Shown here: positions 25,076-32,490 of the stretch, piece by piece
Layout: each line of letters starts with the position of its first letter
How positions within the stretch are numbered: position 1 is the first letter of the stretch
From: Thermoplasmata archaeon
GTDB lineage: Archaea > Thermoplasmatota > Thermoplasmata > Lutacidiplasmatales > UBA184
NCBI GenBank assembly: GCA_022750435.1
Contig: JAKIVS010000002.1
Span: 62,001-126,000 of the forward strand
DNA length: 64,000 bases
Direction of reading: 5' to 3'
Position numbers and translations under genes: made by a program
The notes under the pieces: model-generated
What the model saw: only the letters and a program-made list of their open reading frames with translations
Database searches by the model: none
What the model was told of the DNA's origin: nothing

Positions 25076-25981
25076 ATGGGCTCGCTCCGAGACGGTTCGA
25101 CGACCGTCGCTGCCGCGTTCGCGCCGGGGCACGTCACCGGACTATTTTCCCCGCGCACCGAAGCGCGCGACCCCCGGGCCCGCGGTTCCGTGGGCGCGGG
25201 ACTTGTACTCGAGCTCGGCGTGCAGGCAGTCGCGCGCTGGACGCCCGGCGCGGCCGACCGAGTCACGGTACGCACGACCCCGTCAATCCGCCTTCCCATC
25301 TCACTCGACGCTGCGATGCGTTCGAAGGGCGAGCGTCGGGGCCGCCTCTCGATCTCCTTGACCCATCAACTTCCGGTAAGCCAAGGGTTTGGGATGAGCG
25401 CCGCCGGCGCTCTCGCCACGGCGCGAGCCGCCGCGAAGGCGATCGGTCCCGGATCGCGACCCTCTCTGGAGATCGCCCACCTGACGGACCTGTTCGGGCA
25501 CGGTGGGCTCGGCGGAGTGGCGGCGATCGGCGGGGGCGGACTCGAAATCCGCGAGCGGGCGGGAATCCCCCCGTGGGGGCGCGTCCGGCGCGTTCGATTC
25601 CCGTACTCCGTGTTCGTGTCGGCGGTCGGGAAACCGATGCCCTCCCCAACCCTCCTGGAGAATCCCCGGCTCGTCGCGCGCGTGGACGCCGCCGCGGTCG
25701 AGGGGCTTACCTCCCTTCGGAAGAGCCCCACACCGGCCGCGTTCCTCGCCGCGTCCGAGCGGTTCACCGACCAGGTCCGGCTGGGACCGGCTTCGCTCGA
25801 GCGTCGGATCGCCCGATTGCGCCGCACGGGTGCCTCGGTCGCCCAGGCGATGTTCGGCCGCGCGATGTTCGCCGTGCCTCGGACTCCGGAAGCCCGCGAA
25901 CGTCTGCTCCGTGCTTTGGTCCGGGAACGGCTCTCCGCCGTCGAGGTCGCGGTGCTGCCTCCGTCGTCCGAAACGCTTTAA
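25076..25981 (+). CDS. Pantoate kinase (GHMP family)
   Basis: Archaeal pantoate kinase phosphorylates pantoate to 4-phosphopantoate in the archaeal CoA pathway. The 301-residue GHMP protein has FAPGHVTGLFSP near the start, the glycine-rich phosphate loop QGFGMSAAGALATARA (about 103-118) and a C-terminal domain that includes GASVAQAMFGRAMFAV. I chose the ATG at 25076 because it is 26 nt from the TATA box; a GTG at 25067 is in frame but too close to the box. The partner phosphopantothenate synthetase is not in the window. Confidence 0.82.
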   Translation: MGSLRDGSTTVAAAFAPGHVTGLFSPRTEARDPRARGSVGAGLVLELGVQAVARWTPGAADRVTVRTTPSIRLPISLDAAMRSKGERRGRLSISLTHQLPVSQGFGMSAAGALATARAAAKAIGPGSRPSLEIAHLTDLFGHGGLGGVAAIGGGGLEIRERAGIPPWGRVRRVRFPYSVFVSAVGKPMPSPTLLENPRLVARVDAAAVEGLTSLRKSPTPAAFLAASERFTDQVRLGPASLERRIARLRRTGASVAQAMFGRAMFAVPRTPEARERLLRALVRERLSAVEVAVLPPSSETL

Positions 25982-26006
25982 CCCCCACGCCAGTCGGGCC
26001 CGTCCC

Positions 26007-26519
26007 ATGACGCGGAAGCCGGCCCGGATGTACCGCTCGATCGAGGGGCAGGTGTACACCCGGCAGGAGTACATGGGCGGCATTCCGCAGTGCCGGATCA
26101 CCCAATTCGACACGGGCAATCTCCGCACGGTGTTTCCGCTGTCCCTCTCGCTCGGTTGCGAAGAGGCGGCGCAGGTCCGCGACACCGCCCTGGAGGCGGC
26201 GCGCATCAGTGCGGTCCGCGTGATGGACAAGACCGCCCCGAATCTCTACCACCTGAAGATCCGTCGCTACCCGCACCAGATCTTGCGCGAGCACAAGATG
26301 GCCATGGGCGCCGGAGCCGACCGTATCTCGGACGGAATGCGAGGCGCGTTCGGGAAGCCCGTCTCCCACGCAGTCCGCGCCCAGATCGGGATGGAGCTGC
26401 TGACGATCCACACGACCGACGACCACCTCGCCGACGCGAAGGAAGCGCTCCGAAAGGCCTCCCACAAGCTGCCGACCCCGACGCGCCTCATCATCCGTCA
26501 CCGCCCCGTCGCGGCGTAG
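26007..26519 (+). CDS. rpl10e: Ribosomal protein uL16 (archaeal L10e)
   Basis: The 170-residue protein is the archaeal/eukaryotic form of uL16, a 50S component near the A-site and peptidyl transferase centre. It opens MTRKPARMYRSIEGQVYTRQ and contains LKIRRYPHQILREHKMA, GADRISDGMRGAFGKP and RAQIGMELLTIH, all typical. A TATA-like CTTTAACC about 28 nt upstream fits a leaderless ATG. It lies 25 nt after the pantoate kinase gene. Confidence 0.96.
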   Translation: MTRKPARMYRSIEGQVYTRQEYMGGIPQCRITQFDTGNLRTVFPLSLSLGCEEAAQVRDTALEAARISAVRVMDKTAPNLYHLKIRRYPHQILREHKMAMGAGADRISDGMRGAFGKPVSHAVRAQIGMELLTIHTTDDHLADAKEALRKASHKLPTPTRLIIRHRPVAA

Positions 26520-26561
26520 AGACCCACCGGCGCCTGAGCGCCGTGCGTCGAATCTTCTCGG

Positions 26562-27053
26562 TCAGCCGCCGGCCGACACCGGAGCCCGGGCGATCAGGAC
26601 CGGGCACGTGACGTGGTGGCTGACCGCGTCGGAAACGCTGCCGAGCAGGAGGCGCTTCGCCGTGGAGAGCCCGCGGGAGCCGAGGACGAGCAAGTCGGTC
26701 GGGTGCTTCTCCACGTGGGCGATGATCTCGTCGACCACGACCCCCTCCATGCACGTTCCCGTCGAGTTCGCGACGCCGGCGGTCTGCGCCTTCTTGACCG
26801 CCTTGTCGATGATGCCGCGGTAGTAGTTCGTCTCCGCCTCGGGGACCTCGGTCGGCACCCACGGCTCGGCGGAGGAGACGAACACCTGCTGGAGCGGCGC
26901 GACGGCGATGACCGCGAGGTCGCTTTGGTAGCGCCGTGCCAGGTCGATGGCGAGATCGAGCGCGAGTTCGCCCATCTTCGAGCCGTCGATGGCGACCGTG
27001 ATCCGGGCGAACGGGGGAAGACCCATCGGAACGCGGACCGGCTCCGGGTACAT
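26562..27053 (-). CDS. Universal stress protein (UspA family)
   Basis: The 163-residue protein has the UspA Rossmann-like fold: ITVAIDGSKMGELALDLAID at the start and the ATP-binding motif VLGSRGLSTAKRLLLGSVSD (G-2X-G-9X-G-S) at the end. The ATP-binding class is therefore likely. It is a single-domain protein of normal length with no membrane segment. It is convergent with the uL16 gene and divergent from the zinc-ribbon gene across about 85 nt. The role beyond stress response is unknown. Confidence 0.92.
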   Translation of the reverse strand: MYPEPVRVPMGLPPFARITVAIDGSKMGELALDLAIDLARRYQSDLAVIAVAPLQQVFVSSAEPWVPTEVPEAETNYYRGIIDKAVKKAQTAGVANSTGTCMEGVVVDEIIAHVEKHPTDLLVLGSRGLSTAKRLLLGSVSDAVSHHVTCPVLIARAPVSAGG

Positions 27054-27139
27054 GGGAGTTTGGGGCCGGGTCCTGCGCGAAAAAACCCGACGGAACCCTT
27101 AAGCCCGGAACCTTCCCATCGTGAGCCTGAGGCGACCTC

Positions 27140-27694
27140 GTGCCCCCGACGTGCAGCAACTGCGGCGCGAGCGACTTCGTCTGGGCGAACGAACTCAAGA
27201 CCGGAATGACGGGCGGCGGGACCCTCTCGCTCCGCTCCCGCGGCGAAGTTCCCCTCGGCACCCGGATTTGCCGGACCTGCGGGCACGCGGACCTGTTCCT
27301 GCGGGACCTCGCGATCCTGCACCAACCCCATACCTGGCGACCCGGCGAGTTTGTTCCGATCACACCCAAAGCAGCGCCCGCCAAGCCGGCCGCCCCGCAC
27401 GTGCATCCGACTCCGCCCCCGTCGCCTCCCCCTCCTCCCCCGGCAGCTCCCGCTCCCGCGCCGACGCCCTACGCGCTCACTCCCCCCCCGTACGCCCCGC
27501 TCGCGGCCGCGCCGGCGGTCTCCGGCGAGACCGAGGCCTCCCGCGAGACCGACCCGGCGCCTCCCATGCCATCGGACCCGGCGACCGAGTCGCCTTCTTC
27601 GGAGAGTTCCGGCGACACGGAGTCGACAGCCCCCGCGAAGCCGAAGACGGCCCGCAAGCGCGGGACGAAATCGAAGGCGTCTAGCGACGCGTAG
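27140..27694 (+). CDS. Zinc-ribbon protein with proline-rich tail
   Basis: Residues 1-60 form a zinc ribbon (CSNCGASDFVWANELKTG, then CRTCGHADLFLRD), a type found in many archaeal proteins. The remaining 125 residues are low complexity: proline-rich (PPPSPPPPPPAAPAPAP), then acidic Ser/Thr/Glu, then a Lys/Arg-rich end. The GTG start has GAGGCG about 8 nt upstream and a CTTAAG element about 40 nt upstream. The tail may be a disordered linker to partners or nucleic acid. The 3' end overlaps the convergent HxlR gene by 14 nt. Confidence 0.72.
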   Translation: MPPTCSNCGASDFVWANELKTGMTGGGTLSLRSRGEVPLGTRICRTCGHADLFLRDLAILHQPHTWRPGEFVPITPKAAPAKPAAPHVHPTPPPSPPPPPPAAPAPAPTPYALTPPPYAPLAAAPAVSGETEASRETDPAPPMPSDPATESPSSESSGDTESTAPAKPKTARKRGTKSKASSDA

Positions 27695-28085
27695 GCGGGA
27701 TCGCGGCGACCGCCGCGCTGTCCGTCGAGGCCCACTGGAGCAGCGGCACCAGCGCCCGTCGGAGCGTCAAGCCCCGGTCGGTGAGCCGGTACTCCACCCA
27801 GCGCGCGCCGTCGGGACGGACGTCCCGGCGGACGAGCCCGAGTTCTTCGAGTTCCCGGAGCCGGGCGGTGAGCGCCTTCGCGCCGACGCCGTCGAGCGCC
27901 TCCGCGAGCTCGTGGAACCGGTTCTGGCGGCGATTGCCCAGGACCCCGATCAACGGGAGGGTCCACTTCTTACCGATCGCATCCGCGACGCCGCCCGCCG
28001 GGTCGATGCAGTACTCCCGCCCGTCCTCGCGAATCATGCAGGCGACGGTCGGGTCGGTGGCGGGGGCGACTCGTCGGACCGACAT
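27681..28085 (-). CDS. HxlR-family transcriptional regulator
   Basis: The 134-residue protein has the HxlR winged helix: IGKKWTLPLIGVLGNRRQNR, LTARLRELEELGLVRRDV, then the wing VEYRLTDRG. Two cysteines (VACMIRE, EYCIDPAG) before the helix could sense thiol stress or metals, as in several family members. An internal ATG (about 28037) would give the shorter core protein. It is the last gene before the initiator tRNA on the minus strand. Target genes are unknown. Confidence 0.85.
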   Translation of the reverse strand: MSVRRVAPATDPTVACMIREDGREYCIDPAGGVADAIGKKWTLPLIGVLGNRRQNRFHELAEALDGVGAKALTARLRELEELGLVRRDVRPDGARWVEYRLTDRGLTLRRALVPLLQWASTDSAAVAAIPPTRR

Positions 28086-28112
28086 TCCGCTCGAACGCCC
28101 CGGCGTGGGAAT

Positions 28113-28218
28113 AGCGGGGCATGGATTTGAACCATGGATCTACGGGTTATGAGCCCGCCGGGATTTCAGGACCGTCGGGGGGACGCCCCGACGGCTTTCC
28201 TGACTACCCCACCCCGCT
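28113..28218 (-). tRNA. Initiator tRNA-Met (CAT) with a D-arm intron
   Basis: The 106-nt gene folds to an initiator tRNA once a 32-nt insert is removed. It has A1-U72, anticodon loop CTCATAA with the initiator-type GGG/CCC stem pairs, and T-loop GGTTCAAATCC. The insert (28164-28195) lies in the D arm. The mature form would be 74 nt plus CCA, which is not encoded. A TATA box (28242-28249) is about 27 nt upstream, so it has its own promoter. Confidence 0.88.
28164..28195 (-). other. Intron within initiator tRNA-Met
   Basis: Read on the minus strand, exon TCAGGA pairs with TCCTGA near the intron 3' end, flanked by 3-nt bulges AAG and AAT, resembling the bulge-helix-bulge cut by archaeal tRNA endonuclease. 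Inside is a perfect 9-bp hairpin (CCGTCGGGG/CCCCGACGG, 5-nt loop). Cutting after AA in each bulge restores a normal D stem (GGGT/ATCC). The outer side is a 3x3 loop, so the motif is relaxed. Confidence 0.75.
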
Positions 28219-28241
28219 ACGGCGCGCGGGAGTCGCGCACG

Positions 28242-28249
28242 GTATATGA
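28242..28249. promoter_or_regulatory. Bidirectional TATA box between tRNA-iMet and cyclase-like gene
   Basis: GTATATGA is about 25 nt before the ATG at 28270 on the plus strand and about 27 nt before the first base of tRNA-iMet (28218) on the minus strand. Both distances are the archaeal norm. Confidence 0.6.
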
Positions 28250-28269
28250 GTCTTGACGAATCGCGGCGC

Positions 28270-29328
28270 ATGTCTCGCGCGCGCCCGTCGGCGAACGTCG
28301 TCCCCGAGCGTCGCCGCGCGGCTCGCGCCACCTCGACCCGCGCTGCGGACGAGGCGACCATCCGCTGGTTGCTCGGCTCCTCGGAGCCCTCGATTCGGTA
28401 TCGAGCCCTCCGGGATCTGGCAGGCCGGCCGGAGCGCTCGCGGGAGGTCGTGGCGGCGCGCCGGGCGATCCCGCGCGGCGCCTGGGTCCGCCGGATCCTG
28501 GCGAAGCAGAGTCGCGGCGGCCACTGGGAATCCCCGGAGGACCTCTACCGCCCGAAGTACCAGGCCACGATCTGGAACGTCCAGGTCCTCGCCCTGCTCG
28601 GCGTCACGCGCAACGAACCGAGAATGGCCGCCGCCTGCGAGCTGTTCCTCGATCAGTTTGCCCGCGCCGATGGTGGGTTCGACAACGCCCCCGAGCCGGA
28701 CGTTCCGAGCGAGTTGTGCGTCACCGGCAATCTCACGAGGACCCTCCTCCTGGCCGGGTACGGCGACGACCGACGGGTTCGGGCGGCGGTCGACTGGATC
28801 GTCCGGACCCAGCTCGCCGACGGCGGGTGGCACTGCTGGCCGAACCGGGCGTTCCAACGGGGCACCCTGGACGCGTGGGAGGGATTGAGCGCGCTCGCCA
28901 CTCTTCCGCCCGCGCGTCGGTCCGCGGAGGTCCAGCGGGCGGTCGCTCGCGGGGCCGAGTTCTTCCTGCGCCACCGGCTGATGGAGCAGGGTCGGACGAA
29001 CTACGCGCCCTGGCGGAGGTTCCACTTTCCGAACCACTACTACTACGATGCCCTCGTGGGCCTCGACCTCGTGACGGGCCTCGGGTTCGGGGCCGACGCC
29101 CGGCTCGATCCGGCCCTCGCGTTGCTCGCCCACAAGCGACGGTCGGACGGCCGCTGGGTGATCGACCGGTCCAACCCCGATATCGGACCAGGCGCCGGGT
29201 ACACGCTGCGAAAAATGCCGACGCCGATGGTGGTCGAGCCGACCGGTCGACCGAGCGAGTGGCTGACACTGACGGCCCTTCGGGTCCGGCGGCGGGTGGC
29301 CGCGGCGCGGGGCCTCGCGACCCCATAG
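28270..29328 (+). CDS. Terpenoid-cyclase-like alpha/alpha toroid protein
   Basis: The 352-residue protein is made of repeated helical hairpins with QW-like turns (ADGGFDNAP, LADGGWHCWPN, RSDGRWVID), as in squalene-hopene cyclases and prenyltransferase beta subunits. The cyclase catalytic DxDD is not seen: the nearest acidic run is PEPDVPSELC. A protein-prenyltransferase-like or purely binding role is therefore as likely as cyclisation. The ATG at 28270 fits the TATA box as a leaderless start; upstream in-frame codons precede it. Two enzyme genes follow on the same strand. Confidence 0.68.
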   Translation: MSRARPSANVVPERRRAARATSTRAADEATIRWLLGSSEPSIRYRALRDLAGRPERSREVVAARRAIPRGAWVRRILAKQSRGGHWESPEDLYRPKYQATIWNVQVLALLGVTRNEPRMAAACELFLDQFARADGGFDNAPEPDVPSELCVTGNLTRTLLLAGYGDDRRVRAAVDWIVRTQLADGGWHCWPNRAFQRGTLDAWEGLSALATLPPARRSAEVQRAVARGAEFFLRHRLMEQGRTNYAPWRRFHFPNHYYYDALVGLDLVTGLGFGADARLDPALALLAHKRRSDGRWVIDRSNPDIGPGAGYTLRKMPTPMVVEPTGRPSEWLTLTALRVRRRVAAARGLATP

Positions 29329-29452
29329 AACCAGAGCCCGGGGCGCTTCGCGCTCCACGGACCGCTCGGGCGGAGGGACTGTTCGTCGGAGCCCGGAGGT
29401 TCCGCGCGGGGACCGTGGGCGCGAAATACGGAACGGAATGTCGCAGGTCGCG

Positions 29453-30268
29453 ATGCCGGAGCTCGATGTGGTCGATGCGTTCGACCAGATCTCTCCGGTG
29501 TACGACGCGACCCGGGCGCCCCTCGACGAAGCCTCGCTCGATTCGGTCGCAGGTTCCCTGAAGGCCCGCGGCGTTCGCTCGATCCTCGAGGTCGGGGTCG
29601 GCACCGGACGGGTGGCGATCCCTCTCGCGGCGCGGGGGTTCCAGGTGACGGGGATCGACGCCTCGACCGGAATGCTCGGTCGCGCGCGGTCGAAGGGCGC
29701 AAGCCGTCTCGTCCGCGGCACGGCCTACGCCCTGCCCTTTCGCGGGCATGCGGTCGACACCACCCTGTTCGTCCACGTGCTCCACCTCCTCGACGACCCT
29801 AGGGCCGCGCTCCGCGAAGCCTGCCGCGTCGGCCGCTTGGGGGCGACCGCCCTCGTACGCCCTCCGAACCTCCTTGCGGACCCACCGGCCCCGGAACTGG
29901 AGTGCGACCCGAGACGGGTCGTGGCCGAGATCCTGGCCCGCGACGGACACGTGGTCGCCACGCGTGGAGCCACCGGCGAGCCCGGGCGGCGGGAATCGAA
30001 GCTCATGCGCTCGATCCCGCCGGACCGGCTGGAGGTCCTCTCGGACCGGACGGTCACCGAGCCGTTGAGCGAACGACTCGACCTGCTCCAGCCGGGATCG
30101 TCGCGCGCCTTCCTCCAGGTCCCACCCGACGCCCTACGGCGCGCCGTGGACGAAGCCCGACGCCAGGTCGGCGACCGGACCCGTACGCGCCGACGGGTGG
30201 AGGCGCTGGCCACGTGGGCCAAGGCTCCCGAGCGTGTCGCGTCGGTCGAGAACGCGCCGTCGCCCTGA
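29453..30268 (+). CDS. SAM-dependent methyltransferase
   Basis: The 271-residue class I methyltransferase has motif I SILEVGVGTGRVAIPLA (about 43-59), GIDASTGML, then FVHVLHLLDDPRAALREA. The C-terminal 100 residues are Arg-rich and without clear similarity. The ATG at 29453 is 26 nt after GAAATACG, so a leaderless start is likely; an in-frame ATG at 29438 would lie upstream of that transcript start. The substrate is unknown; adjacency to the cyclase-like gene might suggest a lipid or terpenoid, which is speculation. Confidence 0.8.
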   Translation: MPELDVVDAFDQISPVYDATRAPLDEASLDSVAGSLKARGVRSILEVGVGTGRVAIPLAARGFQVTGIDASTGMLGRARSKGASRLVRGTAYALPFRGHAVDTTLFVHVLHLLDDPRAALREACRVGRLGATALVRPPNLLADPPAPELECDPRRVVAEILARDGHVVATRGATGEPGRRESKLMRSIPPDRLEVLSDRTVTEPLSERLDLLQPGSSRAFLQVPPDALRRAVDEARRQVGDRTRTRRRVEALATWAKAPERVASVENAPSP

Positions 30269-30407
30269 ACGACCATACGATCGGCGACGGCGGAGTGGAC
30301 CGCGTCCCAGGGCCCGGCGGACGCCGAACGGTCCGTTCTACCGTCCCGGCGCCGTTTCACGACCCCTTCCGGTTCTTCAAAAACCACGGCGACGTCGCCG
30401 GGATACC

Positions 30408-31244
30408 ATGAGTGCGGCACATTCCCCGGCTCGAGCGACGATCGCGGTTCCCGGCGGGCAGTTGGCGTTCGAGTCCCTGGGCGAAGGACCTCCGATCTTG
30501 TTCCTCCACTCCGCGATCGCCGACCAACGGATGTGGGACCGCGAGATGACCCGGTACTCGGCCGGTCACCGGGCGATGCGCTTCGACCAGCGGGGGTACG
30601 GGCGCTCTCCGGCGGCAACCGCGCCGTTCACGGTCAACGACGACCTCCACGCGGTCCTCACGCACGCTCGGGCGCCGCCCACCCTCCTGGTGGGTTCGAG
30701 CATGGGCGGGGCGTACGCCCTCGACTACGCCCTGGCCCATCCCGAGATGGTTCGGGGACTGTTTCTGGTGGCGCCGGGAATGTCGGGAGGATTCCACCCG
30801 CCGTTCGACGCCGAGGAACAGAAGGCGCTCGACTACGACGACGCGAAATCGTCGGCCATCGCCCAGGCCCGGTCCAAGGGGGAGACGGCCGCGGCGACCG
30901 AGGGTCTCCGAGCCCTCTGGTGCGCGGCCCTCGAGGGGTCGGCCCTCCAACTGTTCCACCGCATGGTCGAGGAGAATCTTCCGGAGGTGTTCGAGGACCG
31001 AAGCATGCACCACGCGACCCTGCGCGCCCCCGCCGAGCCGCTCCTCCCAGGAATCCGGGTCCCCACGACCCTCCTGATCGGCGACCGGGACAATCCGTCA
31101 ATGGCCTACTTCGTGAGGCGCATCGCGCGGGGACTCCCGAAGGCGCGCGTGGTCGAGGTCCCCGGCGCGGACCACCTCGTCAACCTGTCGCGCCCGGACG
31201 CCTTCGACCGGGCGCTCGATGTCGCCCTGCGAGAATCGGCCTAA
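30408..31244 (+). CDS. Alpha/beta hydrolase
   Basis: The 278-residue protein has the alpha/beta hydrolase fold: oxyanion region ILFLHSAIADQRMW, nucleophile elbow LLVGSSMGGAYA (Ser 98), acid in LIGDRDNPS and His in PGADHLVNL. The cap between strands 6 and 7 is about 70 residues. The substrate is unknown; esterase or C-C hydrolase activity is possible. The ATG lies about 27 nt after an A-rich element (TTCAAAAACC), suggesting a leaderless start. Confidence 0.9.
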   Translation: MSAAHSPARATIAVPGGQLAFESLGEGPPILFLHSAIADQRMWDREMTRYSAGHRAMRFDQRGYGRSPAATAPFTVNDDLHAVLTHARAPPTLLVGSSMGGAYALDYALAHPEMVRGLFLVAPGMSGGFHPPFDAEEQKALDYDDAKSSAIAQARSKGETAAATEGLRALWCAALEGSALQLFHRMVEENLPEVFEDRSMHHATLRAPAEPLLPGIRVPTTLLIGDRDNPSMAYFVRRIARGLPKARVVEVPGADHLVNLSRPDAFDRALDVALRESA

Positions 31245-31478
31245 CGGCCGGCGAGCCGAACCGGTCGGAAGCCGCGGGGCATCCTCGCCCAGCGCCTCGA
31301 TGCTCGCCCCCATGTGCTGGGCGACGTCGACGATCCACGCGAGCATCCCGGTGACCGGAGGGGCCACGGTGCCGGAAACTCCGGTCGTTGACGGGGCCCC
31401 GAACTGCCCGGCCCATGGGGCGCTAGTCTTACCACCCCCCGTGGCCCGACCCGGTTCGTCTCGCAGGAGCGCCCCCGC

Positions 31479-32465
31479 ATGGACCTGTTCACTCACGTCG
31501 TCTTCGCCTACCTCCTCTCGTTCGTGATCTGGGGACCGGGCGCCCCCCAGTACATCGCGGCCGGCGCCCTGGCGGGGGGTCTGCCGGACGCGGACGCTCT
31601 CCTCTTCCCGCTCGCCCGCCGGTTCCCGCTCCTCGAACACCACGGGATCACCCACTCAATCCTCGGAGTGACGGTGGTGGCGGTCGCCGGGAGCTTCCTT
31701 CTCCCATTCCTCCCGTACTTTCCCCACGCCTCGACGTTCCTGTACTTCGTCGCGATGGAGATCGGCGGCCTCTCCCACGTCTTCCTCGACGGCTTCACCC
31801 ACTTCGCGGTGAGTCCGTTCCTGCCGTTGTCCTGGCGCGAGTTGCGTCTCGACGCGGACGTGGCGATCAACATCGCGATGCTGACCCTGACGTCGGTCAC
31901 GCTCATCACGCTCAGCCTCGAGCGCGGCACGGTGCCGTTCACGATCTGGGTCGAGACCGCCTGGCTGCTGAGCGCGATCTACGGTGGCTACCTCGTGATG
32001 CGAGGGGTCGCCCGGTGGCGGGCCGACGTCGCCCGGAAGCGCGAAGGCTACTCGGCCGTCGCCCCCACGACGAACCCTCGGGTCTGGACGCTGCTCGACC
32101 GGCAGGACACGCCCGACCGGTACCGGATCCGGTACCGCCGCTACCGGTTCGGGGAGTCGAGCCCCGCCCCCGAGACGTCGATGGAGGTCTCGAAGCTCGG
32201 CCCGACGTCCGGACCCGTGCGGACACCGCAGGAAGCCCTCGAACGCACCTACGCCGCGGCGATGCTCCGCAACCGGTGGATGGCGATGCGCGCCCACGCC
32301 GGCGAAGCCGTGGAGCGCGGGAACGTCTTCGAGGTCCGCTGGTTCATCGTGGAGGTCGCCGGGTTCGGTCGCACGCTCGGCGTGCGCGGGGAGATCGACC
32401 GCACCACGGGCGAGATGCGCCTCCGCTCCGGATTCTTCCGCCGACCCGCCGCAGGTGCGGCTTGA
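31479..32465 (+). CDS. YdjM-like membrane-bound metal-dependent hydrolase
   Basis: Residues 1-180 form the YdjM/DUF457 membrane domain with four to five helices and the conserved polar residues GGLPDADALLFP, EHHGITHSILG and GGLSHVFLDGFTHF, which would form a metal site. The C-terminal 130 residues are cytoplasmic and Arg-rich, with TPDRYRIRYRRYRFGE. The family is called a metal-dependent hydrolase by motif only; the substrate is unknown. AGGAG lies 9 nt before the ATG, and the MFS gene follows by 25 nt. Confidence 0.82.
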   Translation: MDLFTHVVFAYLLSFVIWGPGAPQYIAAGALAGGLPDADALLFPLARRFPLLEHHGITHSILGVTVVAVAGSFLLPFLPYFPHASTFLYFVAMEIGGLSHVFLDGFTHFAVSPFLPLSWRELRLDADVAINIAMLTLTSVTLITLSLERGTVPFTIWVETAWLLSAIYGGYLVMRGVARWRADVARKREGYSAVAPTTNPRVWTLLDRQDTPDRYRIRYRRYRFGESSPAPETSMEVSKLGPTSGPVRTPQEALERTYAAAMLRNRWMAMRAHAGEAVERGNVFEVRWFIVEVAGFGRTLGVRGEIDRTTGEMRLRSGFFRRPAAGAA

Positions 32466-32490
32466 CGCGGCCGGTCGGAGGAGCGCACCC

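Noticed and set aside
27420-27480. Proline-codon-rich tract as a short tandem repeat or CRISPR-like element
   Set aside because: No regular unit or spacer pattern; it is low-complexity coding sequence.
28113-28218. Elongator rather than initiator tRNA-Met
   Set aside because: A1-U72 and the GGG/CCC anticodon stem pairs are initiator features.
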